64,000 nt of DNA from DATJKD01 sp963834855 (GTDB taxonomy: Bacteria > Pseudomonadota > Gammaproteobacteria > Steroidobacterales > Steroidobacteraceae). Location of the stretch: positions 11,917 to 75,916 of the forward strand of contig CAWIDH010000026.1 in the NCBI GenBank assembly GCA_963834855.1, read 5' to 3'. Positions 26,644 to 35,327 of this stretch are shown piece by piece. Within the stretch, counting starts at the first letter, position 1, and every line of letters begins with the position of its first letter. A program made the translations under genes and the position numbers. The notes beneath the pieces are model-generated. The model was given only the letters and a program-made list of their open reading frames with translations, made no database searches and was not told the DNA's origin.

Positions 26644-29249
26644 TACCAGTCCTCGCGCACGGCGCGTACGACATCGGCGGTCATCGCCAGTCGGCCGCTG
26701 ACCGCCGCGGTCGCGGCCGCCGCCGCGATCAACGCGGCGCTGAGCGCAGCCAGCGCGCCCCAGGGCACGTGCAGGTCCATCGTCCAGTGAAAGGACTGCC
26801 GGTTGACGACGTAGATCAGGACCAGGCTGACGAGCCCGCCGACGACGAGCCCTGCGAGCACACCGAGGGCGCCCTGGACCGCGCCCTCGAACGCCAGCAT
26901 CCCGGCGATCTCGCGGCGCAGCGTCCCGACGTGCCGCAGCATCCCGAACTCCGCGCGCCGCGCCAGCACCTGGGCGCTGGTAGCAGCGCTGATGCCGAAG
27001 AGCCCGATCAGCACGGCCACGCCCTCGAGCACATAGGTGACGGCGAACGTGCGGTCGAAGACCGCGAGCGAGCGACGCCGTATCTCGCCCGGCCGCGCGA
27101 TCTCGAGCGCGTCTCGCGCGGGCAGCGTCTCGAGCAGCGCCGCGCTCACGGCCTCGGCGGAAGACCCCGGTTCGAGCCAGAGCGAGGCGCCGGTTGCGCG
27201 ACTGTCGCCGGTGCGCGAAACGAACGTCTCGCGCGAGAGGACGATCGCGCCGCCCGGCCGCTCGTAGTCGCGCCACAAGCCACGCACGACGGCCCGCACC
27301 GTGCCATCGCCGAGCGGCAGGTCGAACTCCGTCCCGACGTCCAGCCCGTGCAGGTCGAGCGCCGACTCGGAGGCCCAGACCGGGATGAGCCCCGAGGGCG
27401 CCGGTCGGCTGGCCTGGCGTCGCAAGGGCAGCCGGCGCGCCGCGCTCGCCTCATCGATCGGCCGCGCGAGGACGGTCAGCCGCGGGCCGCCGCTACGCAA
27501 CGCCACCTCGGTCGAGTTGATGAACTCCACCCGCGCCACGCCGGGCACGGCCGCCAGCCGACGCTGCGCCTCCTGATCGAAATACCCCGACGAGCCGCCG
27601 GAGCCGGTCCGCAGGTACAGCTCCGCCGCCAGGATCCGCTGCATCCACGCATCCAGCGACTCGCGAAAGGACTGCACCATGATCGCCATCGCCACCATGA
27701 GGGCGAAGCTCACGAGCACCGCCGCGAGGCTGGACGCGGCCGAACGCGCCGTGCCCCGCAGCTGCGCCACCGCAACCTGGCGCCACGCCGGCCCACCGGT
27801 CGGCAGGCGATCGACCACGGCGCGCGCGAGCGCCGGCGCAATCAGCACCGCGGCAATCAGCAGGCAGGCGATGGAGAGGTAGCCCGGCAGCGCCAGGCTG
27901 TCGACCGGCGGCAGCAGCACCACGAGCACCGCCAGCGCCAGCCAGAAAATTGGCTCGGAGCCAATTTTTGCCGCAGCCCGGAAAAATGGCTCGGAGCTAT
28001 TTCTGTAATTTCTGTAATTCTTGGAAAATGGCTCCGAGCCATTTTTCGGGTCGGGGCCGGCGCGCAACGCCGCCGCGGGCGGCACGGAGGCGGCCTCGAG
28101 CGCCGGGGCGATCGTAGCAGCGACGGCCGCGGCGAGACCGAGCGCGAAAAACGCGAGGCCTTCCAACGGCCGAACGTCGAGACTCGGCATGAGCCCGCGG
28201 AAGTAACCGGCGCCCAGGTCGGCGCCGAAGTTCGCAAGCCCCGCCCGCGCTGCAAGGTACCCGAGCGCCACGCCGAGGGCGGCGCCCGCCGCGCCGATGA
28301 TCGCGCCGCCCGCGAGTGTCGCGGCAAGTTGCTCGGGCACCGTCAGGCCCATGGCGTGCAGGAACGCGATCTCGCGCCGGCGGCGCGCCACGGCCAGCGC
28401 CTGCGTCGAATGGACCAGGAAGGCGCCGGTGAAGAGCGCGACGAGCGCGAGCGCAGCGAGGTTGGTCCGGTAGGCGCGCGACAGCCGCAGCGCGTCGTCG
28501 CCCGCCTCGTCCGGCGTGACCAGCCGCGCGCCGGGCGGCAGCGCGGCGCCAATGGCCGCCTCGACGCTTGCAAGGTCAGCACCCGGCGCGAGTCGCAGGT
28601 CGATTCGGTCCAGCCGCCCGAGCCGCCCGAATCGCCATTGCGCCTCGGCGATGTCCAGCATGCCCAGCTGTTGACGATACGCACCCGCCGGCAGCAATCC
28701 AGCGACGCGGAGGCGATGCGTCTCGAGGCCCGCCTGCACATCGATCGCATCGCCCTCCGCGACGTCGAGCGCATTCGCCGCGGCCGGGCTCAGCCAGACG
28801 GAATTCTCGGCGAGCAGTCCGGTCGCGCGCACAGCCGTGACGCCCAAGCCCGCCACCGGCGCCTGCAGCTGGGTCAGGCGGAAGGGATCGACACCCAGCA
28901 GCTGCAGCGAGCGCCCGTGCGCGGGCAATCGCGCGCGAATCTCCACCACCGGGCTCGCGGTCGCAATGCCCGCCAGCCGCGCGAGCTGCGGGTACAGGTC
29001 CTCGTCCAACCCGAGGCCGGACCCCTGCACCGACAGGTCCGCGACGCCGAAGAGGCTCCGCGCCGCATGTTGCACCTCGTCGGCGGCGACCCGGTTGATC
29101 AGGTGGACCGCGAAGCCGAGCGCCACGCCCAAGGCGATCGCGAGCACCGAGACGAGCGCCCGGCCCGGCGTGTGGCGCAGCGGCCCCAGGCAGGTCGCAT
29201 CGAACAGCTGGCGCCCTGGTGAGACGGCGCAATGGTCTATTCGAGACAC
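26643..29249 (-). CDS. FtsX-like ABC transporter permease
   Basis: 868 residues with two FtsX-type modules: a first membrane helix (ALVSVLAIALGVALGFAVHL), a large periplasmic domain, then clusters of helices in the middle (ALALVALFTGAFLVHSTQAL) and at the C-terminus (VLEGVAVLIGLFGISAATSAQVL). This matches the YbbP-like permeases that partner LolD/YbbA-type ATPases in lipid or peptide export. A palindrome cluster at 27946-28045 adds an in-frame stretch NGSEPFSKNYRNYRNSSEP in the loop region. The GTG start at 29249 is uncertain. Confidence 0.83.
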   Translation of the reverse strand: MSRIDHCAVSPGRQLFDATCLGPLRHTPGRALVSVLAIALGVALGFAVHLINRVAADEVQHAARSLFGVADLSVQGSGLGLDEDLYPQLARLAGIATASPVVEIRARLPAHGRSLQLLGVDPFRLTQLQAPVAGLGVTAVRATGLLAENSVWLSPAAANALDVAEGDAIDVQAGLETHRLRVAGLLPAGAYRQQLGMLDIAEAQWRFGRLGRLDRIDLRLAPGADLASVEAAIGAALPPGARLVTPDEAGDDALRLSRAYRTNLAALALVALFTGAFLVHSTQALAVARRRREIAFLHAMGLTVPEQLAATLAGGAIIGAAGAALGVALGYLAARAGLANFGADLGAGYFRGLMPSLDVRPLEGLAFFALGLAAAVAATIAPALEAASVPPAAALRAGPDPKNGSEPFSKNYRNYRNSSEPFFRAAAKIGSEPIFWLALAVLVVLLPPVDSLALPGYLSIACLLIAAVLIAPALARAVVDRLPTGGPAWRQVAVAQLRGTARSAASSLAAVLVSFALMVAMAIMVQSFRESLDAWMQRILAAELYLRTGSGGSSGYFDQEAQRRLAAVPGVARVEFINSTEVALRSGGPRLTVLARPIDEASAARRLPLRRQASRPAPSGLIPVWASESALDLHGLDVGTEFDLPLGDGTVRAVVRGLWRDYERPGGAIVLSRETFVSRTGDSRATGASLWLEPGSSAEAVSAALLETLPARDALEIARPGEIRRRSLAVFDRTFAVTYVLEGVAVLIGLFGISAATSAQVLARRAEFGMLRHVGTLRREIAGMLAFEGAVQGALGVLAGLVVGGLVSLVLIYVVNRQSFHWTMDLHVPWGALAALSAALIAAAAATAAVSGRLAMTADVVRAVREDW
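27946..28045. repeat. palindrome cluster inside the permease gene
   Basis: Three related palindromes lie within 100 bases. AAAATTGGCTC-G-GAGCCAATTTT is at 27946-27968, an imperfect middle one is around 27980-28003, and AAAATGGCTC-C-GAGCCATTTT is at 28025-28045. A tandem TTTCTGTAAT repeat separates the last two. The local base composition is far more AT-rich than the gene. The insert is a multiple of three and keeps the permease frame open. It resembles ORF-inserting palindromic elements. Confidence 0.75.
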
Positions 29250-29286
29250 GGCGCGCCGGCAATCGCAGGTTCTTCCAAGTCGGTCC

Positions 29287-30015
29287 TCACTGGCTCATCG
29301 GAGCGCGTGTCACCTCGGCCGCCCCCCGGGGCGTTACGTCCTTCAACTGCAAGCGGCCGCCTGCCAGCTCGTACACGCGATCGGCGGTCGCCGCCGCCAC
29401 GCTCGAGTGCGTGACAAGGATGCCGGCCGCACCGTCGCGCTTGACCTGGTCGCGCAGCACCGCGAGGACTGTCGTGGCGATTTCCGGGTCGAGATTGCCG
29501 GTCGGCTCATCGGCGAGCAGCACGCCCGGGCGATGCGCGAGCGCCCGCGCGATCGCGACGCGCTGCATTTCGCCGCCCGAGAGCTCGGCCGGCGAGCTGT
29601 CGGCGCGCTCGGCCAGGCCCACCGCCGCGAGGATCTCGCCCACGCGAAGCGCCGCCGCCTCGCCGCCGACGCCGTTGAGCGCGAGCGGCAAGGCCACGTT
29701 TCGCGCCACGCTCAGGTACGGCAGCAGGTGAAACGCCTGGAAGACGAAGCCCATGCGGCGACGGCGCAGCAGCGTGCGTGCGTTCTCATCGAGGCCGCCG
29801 AGATCGATGCCCTCGATCGACACGCTGCCCGAGTCAGGCTGGTCCAGCCCGGCGATCAGGTTGAGCAGCGTCGACTTGCCGGCGCCCGATTCGCCCATGA
29901 TCGCGACGTATTCGCCCGGCGCGACCCGGAGCGACACGTCCTGCAGCACCCGGCGTCCGGCCTCGCCCCCGAACCGCCTCGAAAGACCGTGGATTTCTAC
30001 CGACACCGACGGCAC
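29287..30015 (-). CDS. ABC transporter ATPase (LolD/YbbA-type)
   Basis: 242 residues. Walker A GESGAGKSTLLNL, Q-loop FVFQAFHLLPYLSV, signature ELSGGEMQRVAIARAL, Walker B GVLLADEPTGNLD and the switch His in LVTHSS are all present. It is the MacB/LolD type that works with FtsX-like permeases using substrate from the outer leaflet rather than full transport. The permease begins 37 bases downstream. Intact as read. Confidence 0.9.
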   Translation of the reverse strand: MPSVSVEIHGLSRRFGGEAGRRVLQDVSLRVAPGEYVAIMGESGAGKSTLLNLIAGLDQPDSGSVSIEGIDLGGLDENARTLLRRRRMGFVFQAFHLLPYLSVARNVALPLALNGVGGEAAALRVGEILAAVGLAERADSSPAELSGGEMQRVAIARALAHRPGVLLADEPTGNLDPEIATTVLAVLRDQVKRDGAAGILVTHSSVAAATADRVYELAGGRLQLKDVTPRGAAEVTRAPMSQ

Positions 30016-30074
30016 CTACGCGGCGCGCAGGCGCACCAGGAGCCGCAGGTCCGTGTCCGCAGTCACTGCTTTGA
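30016..30074 (-). pseudogene. higA-like remnant
   Basis: The reverse strand reads AVTADTDLRL followed by LVRLRAA and a stop. The first block matches AITADTDLRL of the larger higA-like gene at 31213-31540, and the last three residues plus stop match its end. The middle of the gene is missing. It overlaps the end of the antitoxin gene at 30063. Confidence 0.6.
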
Positions 30075-30373
30075 ACGCGTCTCCTGAGCGCGTTTGTCAG
30101 CCCGCTGCTCCACCATCTGACCCTCGACGAACTTGTGGAGAACACTCGAAACAAGTGTCTGATAAGGCATGCCTTCCGCCAAGGCGCGCTTTTGCAGAGC
30201 CCGCAGGTCCTTCGAGGAAATTCGAATGTTGATGCCGGCTGTCTTTCGCGAACGTCGGCCGCCGCAGCCTTGCGGTGACGAGTGAACTCGCGACGCCGAT
30301 CTCTGACCGGCTTCAGCTTGCCTTTCTCAAATGCCTCGAGAATCTCTTTCTCTTCCGCATCAAGTTTGCTCAT
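30063..30373 (-). CDS. CopG/BrnA-type antitoxin, copy 1 (frame broken)
   Basis: About 103 residues after correction: MSKLDAEEKEILEAFEKGK, KPVRDRRREFTRHRKAAA, then after a shift near 30240 INIRISSKDLRALQKRA and LISSVLHKFVEGQMVE-like sequence ending ETRSKQ. This is the ribbon-helix-helix antitoxin that usually follows a BrnT/DUF4258-type toxin. Only the last eleven codons of such a toxin (RHYFGESDEQT) remain upstream, overlapping its start. It is therefore an antitoxin that has lost its toxin. Confidence 0.65.
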
Positions 30374-30833
30374 CGGATTCACCAAAATAGTGTCGAAGAA
30401 CGAAAAAAAAATCCTCGAGAGAAATAGCGCAGACCGCTGCGGCGACACCGGCAAGCGACATACCCGTCACCATCTGCTCATGCCGAGGTGCACGGCCAAC
30501 TTCACGGCGAGCGCATCACGTCAACAGGCCGCTTCACATACAGCCGAGAATCGAGTCACGGGGCAGATGTCGCCACGCGGTGGAGCGAGAACACCCAAGC
30601 GCCGCTCGCGACGCCCCCTCAAAGAACTAGGCGAAGAGCGACACAGATGAGTAGATCTCGCTCAGCTGCTGCGACAAGATAGCCACGCGTCGCGATATTA
30701 GTGACTCGAAAGCTCGCACGAGATCGTCCAGGTGCTACATCCGTCAACCTTCGCGACTCCAGGCATCTAAACCCAAAACGAAGTTCCAGGAGGACACCGA
30801 CTGCAGGCGTATGCTATGTGTCTGCGTCCTTGC
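30374..30833. other. non-coding remnant stretch
   Basis: About 460 bases between the two antitoxin copies with no recognisable gene on either strand. Its composition is more AT-rich than the flanks and has an A-tract (AAAAAAAAA near 30402). Likely scar of the rearrangements that produced the antitoxin copies. Confidence 0.4.
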
Positions 30834-31031
30834 TCCAGAAAGGCGCGCTTCTGCAGAGCCCGCAGGTCCTTCGAAGAAATTCGAATGTTGATCCGGCTGT
30901 CTTTCGCGAACGTCGCCGCCGCAGCCTTGCGGTGACGAGCGAACTCGCGACGCCGATCCCTGATCGGCTTCAGCTTACCTCTTGTCAAATGCCTCAAGAA
31001 TCTCTTTCTCTTCCGCATCAAGTTTGCTCAT
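30834..31031 (-). pseudogene. CopG/BrnA-type antitoxin, copy 2 (truncated)
   Basis: It starts with the same MSKLDAEEKEILEAF as copy 1, shifts frame at a stop near 30980, then reads KPIRDRRREFARHRKAAA and INIRISSKDLRALQKRA. Identity is lost at about 30834, so the C-terminal dimer region is missing. Copy 2 retains its toxin remnant directly upstream. Confidence 0.65.
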
Positions 31032-31210
31032 CGGATTCACCAAAATAGTGTCTGGTTGCTTTACGGCTAGGAATGATCGTCTTCAGGAAAATTTCGTCGC
31101 CAGATTCGACGAACGGCACCAGATAAGCATAGCCCTCAATCAGTACGACGGAAATCTTCTGCCCGGGATAACGCTCCTGATTCGGGTGCTGGTGCCGAAA
31201 GTGGTCAGAC
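31018..31210 (-). pseudogene. BrnT/DUF4258-like toxin, 3' fragment
   Basis: The reverse strand reads HPNQERYPGQKISVVLIEGY and then AYLVPFVESGDEIFLKTIIP with SRKATRHYFGES before the stop. This fits the C-terminal two thirds of small toxins that pair with CopG-type antitoxins. The N-terminus is replaced by the higA stop (a TAG at 31213-31215 lies in line). The stop overlaps the antitoxin start, as in intact modules. Confidence 0.6.
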
Positions 31211-31212
31211 GC

Positions 31213-31540
31213 CTACGCGGCGCGCGGGCGGATCGCGCGAGCCGGGCCGAGCTCCGGCGCTGCTCCATCAGCTCGTACTGCAGCTGCAGCCCGAGAAACA
31301 TAGCCATCAGACAGCGCAAAGTATCGCGCGAGGCGCAGGTCGGTGTCCGCAGTGATCGCCCGCTTTCCGAGCACGATTTCATTGATGCGCCGCGGCGGCA
31401 CGCCGATCGCCCGCGCCAAGCGCATTCTGACTGAGACCCAGAGGCTTGAGAAAGTCCTCGAGCAGGATCTCGCCCGGATGGGGATTCGCGATCAATCGCG
31501 CCTTGGCCTGCCTACGAATGGTAGTCGACGATCTCGACAT
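31213..31540 (-). CDS. higA: HigA-type antitoxin (frame broken)
   Basis: The N-terminus has PHPGEILLEDFLKPLGLSQN, then after a shift near 31430 LARAIGVPPRRINEIVLGKR and AITADTDLRLARYF, the XRE helix-turn-helix of HigA. The end RAIRPRAA is typical. A second shift probably lies near 31290. Start at 31540 (MSRSSTTIRRQ). The cognate higB toxin would normally lie just upstream but only 130 bases separate the start from the duplicated block, so the toxin appears deleted. Confidence 0.65.
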
Positions 31541-31608
31541 TCTTCTGCTCCCAGGCTTGTCCAACGAAAGCAAATTCGCCATTGATCATTGATACGGCCG
31601 GCGCCTGC

Positions 31609-31645
31609 TTATAACGTTTGGCGTTATATAACGCAATGCGTTACA
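31609..31645. promoter_or_regulatory. palindromic operator upstream of higA
   Basis: The 14-bp perfect palindrome GCGTTATATAACGC (31621-31634) is flanked by half-sites ATAACG (31611) and GCGTTA (31638). It is strikingly AT-rich for this DNA and is placed where a HigA repressor would bind and where the promoter should be. Confidence 0.55.
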
Positions 31646-31670
31646 GACCGATAAAGTTCGGCAGTGGTGC

Positions 31671-32780
31671 CTATTCCGCCGGCACCGGCTCCAGATTACG
31701 GTCGAGGCGCACGTCGGGGCCCTCGAGCCGCCCCAGGCCGTGATAGCGCGCGTCGCGCACGCGCACAACGTAACCGTCGTCGCGCGCGTCGACCTCGAAG
31801 TAGGGATAGCGCGACCAGGTGAGGTAGCGCCGCGCGGACAGCGTCCGCGTCGCCGCGGCGACGATCGGGTCGTCCGCGCGCCGGTCGATCGGCTCCGGCT
31901 CGAGCCGCAGGCGCGGCTCGGCGAACCAGCGCCACTCGCCGAGGTGGTACGCCCCCGGCGTCGCGGCTACGACCGAGCCCGCGAACGGATTCGCGGCCGC
32001 CGGACCGACCATCACGCTCGTGAGCGGGCCGATGCCGAGCGCGGCGAGCGTGGTGCGCACCTCCCGGCGGGCGACGGCGCTCGCGATAAGCGCGGCGGCC
32101 ATGTACGCGACGATGCAGCCGAGCGCGACACGCGCGACCCGCTCCGATGCGGGCGGCCGGCGGAGCGTCTCCGGGCCGAGAATCCGCACCGCGAGCACGG
32201 CCGCCACTCCCGCGGCCCACAGCGCGCGCGACGGCACCGGTACGAACGGCGCCTTGAACACGAGCCAGGTGCCGAGCGCCCAGAACGCCAACCACAGCGC
32301 GAACGCCGCCGCGCTGCGCGAGTAGCGGAGAAACAGCACGCCGCCGAGAACGAGCCAGACCCATGGATCGACGATGAAGAGCGCGTCACCGTAGGACCAG
32401 CGCCCGTCGAACGGCATGAGCCAGCGCATGCCGTAGTTGTTGAGCCAGTCGAGGACCGGATGCGTGAGGACGGCCAGCGCCGCAAGCCCGAGCAGCCGAC
32501 CGGCATGCGCCGGCGCGCGGTCCGGCCGCCCCGGCCGCAGCCGGTCCCACAGCAGCAGCAGCGCAGTGACGATGAGCGGCAGCACCACGACCGCCAGCAC
32601 GCCGTGCGTCCAGCCGCGCCGCATCGCGAGCGCGGCATACTCGCCGGCAAAGCTCGCCAGTACGTCGATGTCGGGCGCGTTCGCGCCGATCACGAGCGCC
32701 GCTGTCGCAAGCGGTGTCGCGCGGCGCAGGCCCGCGGCCGCGAGTGCGGCGCCAGTAAAGGTGTGCGCGATCGGATCCAT
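31671..32780 (-). CDS. YdjM-like membrane metal-dependent hydrolase, copy 1
   Basis: 369 residues. The N-terminal half carries the YdjM/DUF457 motifs: DPIAHTFTGAALAAAGL, GANAPDIDVLASF, RRGWTHGVLAVVVLP and LTHPVLDWLNNYG, whose His and Asp residues would bind metal. About seven hydrophobic segments follow, then a soluble C-terminal domain with SRYPYFEVDARDDGYVVRV. The family includes the LexA-regulated YdjM of E. coli; substrate unknown. Downstream of sucD on the same strand. Intact. Confidence 0.78.
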   Translation of the reverse strand: MDPIAHTFTGAALAAAGLRRATPLATAALVIGANAPDIDVLASFAGEYAALAMRRGWTHGVLAVVVLPLIVTALLLLWDRLRPGRPDRAPAHAGRLLGLAALAVLTHPVLDWLNNYGMRWLMPFDGRWSYGDALFIVDPWVWLVLGGVLFLRYSRSAAAFALWLAFWALGTWLVFKAPFVPVPSRALWAAGVAAVLAVRILGPETLRRPPASERVARVALGCIVAYMAAALIASAVARREVRTTLAALGIGPLTSVMVGPAAANPFAGSVVAATPGAYHLGEWRWFAEPRLRLEPEPIDRRADDPIVAAATRTLSARRYLTWSRYPYFEVDARDDGYVVRVRDARYHGLGRLEGPDVRLDRNLEPVPAE

Positions 32781-32855
32781 GACCGGGCGTCATCTACCAG
32801 GCAGACGACCCGGAGGTTGCCCTGGCGGACCCGAAGACGATCGTCGCCGGCTGCC

Positions 32856-32996
32856 TCAGCGCCCGCGCCTGGCGGGCTTCCTGGCCCGCGGCGCCTGTCT
32901 CCCTCGCGCCGGCGCACTCGCCGCTTTGCGGGTCTGGGTTCTCGCCGCCTTGCGAGCCGGCGCTTTCACCGCCCTGCGCGCCGGAGTCTTTGTCAT
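32856..32996 (-). CDS. 46-residue Ala/Lys/Arg-rich protein (or SucD tail)
   Basis: The ORF starts MTKTPARRAVKAPARKAART, is entirely low-complexity and basic, and resembles histone H1-like C-terminal domains such as AlgP. Its ATG overlaps the sucD stop as ATGA in this copy, a typical coupled start. In copy 2 one extra C fuses it to SucD. Either it is a small nucleoid-type protein or a C-terminal extension of SucD; see the finding. Confidence 0.5.
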   Translation of the reverse strand: MTKTPARRAVKAPARKAARTQTRKAASAPARGRQAPRARKPARRGR

Positions 32997-33907
32997 TGGC
33001 TTTGCGCCGGCCGTCGCGTGCCCGATTTCCCCGCCTTGCGCGCGAGCCGCGCGGCGATCGCGCTGCCGAGCTCGGCCGGTGAGCGCACGGTGGTCACGCG
33101 CGCCGCCTCGAGTGCCGCGTACTTGTCCGCGGCGGTGCCCTTGCCGCCGGAGATCACGGCACCCGCATGGCCCATGCGCTTGCCCGGCGGCGCCGTCACG
33201 CCGGCGATGTAGGCCACGACGGGCTTGCGCACGTTCGCGCGGATGAACTCCGCCGCCGCCTCCTCGTCGCCGCCGCCGATCTCGCCGACCATGATGATGC
33301 CGAGGGTCTCAGGGTCTTCCTCGAAGAGCGCAATGACGTCGATGAAATTCATCCCGCGCACCGGGTCGCCGCCGATGCCGACGCAGCTGCTCTGGCCGAG
33401 GCCGATGTTCGTGGTCTGGAACACCGCCTCGTAGGTCAGCGTCCCCGACCGCGACACGATCCCGACCCGGCCCGGCTTGTGGATGAAGCCCGGCATGATG
33501 CCGATCTTGCAGGCGCCCGGCGTGATCACGCCCGGGCAGTTGGGGCCCACGAGACGCGACTTCGAGTCGCGCAGTGCGGCCTTCACCTTGATCATGTCGT
33601 TGACCGGGATGCCCTCGGTGATGCACACGATCAACGCGACGCCCGCGTCCGCTGCCTCGATGATCGCGTCCGCGGCAAAGGGCGCCGGCACGTAGATCAT
33701 GCTCGCGTCGGCACGGGTCTTCGCGACCGCCTCGCGCACCGTGTTGAACACGGGCAGCCCGAGGTGCTTCTCCCCGCCGCGCCCGGGCGTCACGCCGCCG
33801 ACGAGCTTGGTGCCGTACTCCATGCACTGCTGCGAGTGAAACGTGCCCTGCTTGCCCGTGAAGCCCTGGCAGATCACGCGGGTGTTGCGGTCGATCAGAA
33901 TGGACAT
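32993..33907 (-). CDS. sucD: succinyl-CoA synthetase alpha subunit, copy 1
   Basis: TCA-cycle enzyme converting succinyl-CoA to succinate with nucleotide formation. N-terminal CoA-binding domain: LIDRNTRVICQGFTGKQGTFH and GGVTPGRGGEKHLGLPVFN. Phosphohistidine region: KRMGHAGAVISGGKGTAADK. Length 304 residues up to GTRRPAQSQ. Start fits MSILIDRN, 52 bases after the sucC stop. Only the far C-terminus differs between copies. Confidence 0.92.
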   Translation of the reverse strand: MSILIDRNTRVICQGFTGKQGTFHSQQCMEYGTKLVGGVTPGRGGEKHLGLPVFNTVREAVAKTRADASMIYVPAPFAADAIIEAADAGVALIVCITEGIPVNDMIKVKAALRDSKSRLVGPNCPGVITPGACKIGIMPGFIHKPGRVGIVSRSGTLTYEAVFQTTNIGLGQSSCVGIGGDPVRGMNFIDVIALFEEDPETLGIIMVGEIGGGDEEAAAEFIRANVRKPVVAYIAGVTAPPGKRMGHAGAVISGGKGTAADKYAALEAARVTTVRSPAELGSAIAARLARKAGKSGTRRPAQSQ

Positions 33908-33959
33908 CGAATGAGGCCTTGCCTGTCGGAAAATTTGTCAGATCAACCGCACCGAGCTT

Positions 33960-35165
33960 TCAGATCGCAGCCCGCGCCGCCGCTTGCCTCGAGGTCCGAG
34001 GCGCGGCTTTCGCGGCTGCGACGACCTTTTTCGCCGCGTCCGTGAGGTCGGTGGCGGCGGTCAGCGCGAGCCCGCTCTTCGCGAGCAGCTCGCGGCCCTC
34101 CACCGCGTTGGTGCCCTCGATGCGCACGACCACCGGCACCTTGATCCCGATCTCGCGCGCCGCGCCGATCACGCCCTCCGCGATCATGTCGCAGCGGACG
34201 ATGCCGCCGAAGATGTTGACGAGGATCGCCTTCACCTTCGGGTTCTCGAGGATCAGCTTGAACGCGGTCGTCACGCGCTCGCGCGTCGCGCCGCCGCCCA
34301 CGTCGAGGAAGTTCGCCGGCGCCCCGCCGTGCAGCTTGATCAGGTCCATGGTCGCCATGGCGAGCCCGGCGCCGTTCACCATGCAGGCGATGTCGCCGTC
34401 CAGCGAAACGTAGTTGAGCTCCGCCTCCGAGGCATGGCGCTCCACCTCGTCCTCCTGGCTCGGGTCGCGCCAGGTGAGCAGCTCCTTCTGACGGAACAGC
34501 GCGTTGTCCTCGATGTTGATCTTTGCGTCGAGCGCGACCAGGTGGCCGTCGCCCGTGACGATCAGCGGGTTGACCTCGACGAGACCGCAGTCGCAGTCGA
34601 GGTACAGCCGATACAGGCCCCGCGCGATCTCCTCGAACTCCGCCACCTGCGCGCCGGCGAGACCGAGCCCGTAGGCGAGCGCGCGGCAATGCGAACCCTG
34701 GATACCCGCGGCCGGGTGGATCTCGACCCGCACGATGCGCTCCGGCGTCTTCGCCGCGACCTCCTCGATGTCCATGCCGCCGGCCGCCGAGGCCACGAAG
34801 GCGATGCGGCCCGTGTCCCGGTTGAGCAGCAGGCTCAGGTACAACTCGCGCGCGATGTTCGATCCCGACTCGACGTAGACCTTGGCGATCGGCAGCCCCT
34901 CCGGGCCCGTCTGCTTGGTCGTGAGTCGCTTGCCCAGCATTCCGGCGGCGGCGGCGCTCACCTCTTCCGGCGTCCTGGCGAGCTTGACGCCGCCCGCCTT
35001 GCCGCGACCACCGGCGTGGACCTGGGCCTTGACGACCCAGACCGAGCCGCCGAGGCGGATCGCGGCGCCGGGCGGCGTCGTCCGCGGTGCCGGCGACATG
35101 ACCGGTCGGCACCGGGATGCCGTATCGGGCAAAGAGCTGCTTGCCTGGTATTCGTGCAGGTTCAT
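33960..35165 (-). CDS. sucC: succinyl-CoA synthetase beta subunit, copy 1 (N-terminal shifts)
   Basis: About 401 residues. The ATP-grasp domain shows IRLGGSVWVVKAQVHAGGRG, KAGGVKLARTPEEV and CDCGLVEVNPLIVTGDG; the C-terminal domain shows INIFGGIVRCD-like NIFGGIVRCDMIAEGV. Compared with copy 2, one base is missing near 35145 and one is added near 35070, so residues about 8-31 are scrambled here (expected KQLFARYGIPVPTGHVAG). The C-terminus (KKVVAAAKAAPRTSR) is intact in this copy. Divergent from pilS, with 162 bases between the starts. Confidence 0.9.
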   Translation of the reverse strand: MNLHEYQASSSLPDTASRCRPVMSPAPRTTPPGAAIRLGGSVWVVKAQVHAGGRGKAGGVKLARTPEEVSAAAAGMLGKRLTTKQTGPEGLPIAKVYVESGSNIARELYLSLLLNRDTGRIAFVASAAGGMDIEEVAAKTPERIVRVEIHPAAGIQGSHCRALAYGLGLAGAQVAEFEEIARGLYRLYLDCDCGLVEVNPLIVTGDGHLVALDAKINIEDNALFRQKELLTWRDPSQEDEVERHASEAELNYVSLDGDIACMVNGAGLAMATMDLIKLHGGAPANFLDVGGGATRERVTTAFKLILENPKVKAILVNIFGGIVRCDMIAEGVIGAAREIGIKVPVVVRIEGTNAVEGRELLAKSGLALTAATDLTDAAKKVVAAAKAAPRTSRQAAARAAI

Positions 35166-35327
35166 GCGGGAGGCCCGGCGTCGGGACGAAGTCGCGTATT
35201 GTGGACAAACCGCCCGATGGGAGCAAAGATCCGCGTGCAGCGGTCCCAGCACTGCCGGCAAGCGTCGGCCGCGGGGGCGTGACGGCCTCGGCAGGCCGTC
35301 GCCGGGGGCTCTGATACAGTCGGGCGC

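Noticed and set aside
26769..29222. An 817-codon plus-strand frame opposite the ABC permease
   Set aside because: Composed of Arg, Gln, Glu and His runs without hydrophobic segments or motifs. It mirrors the permease codons.
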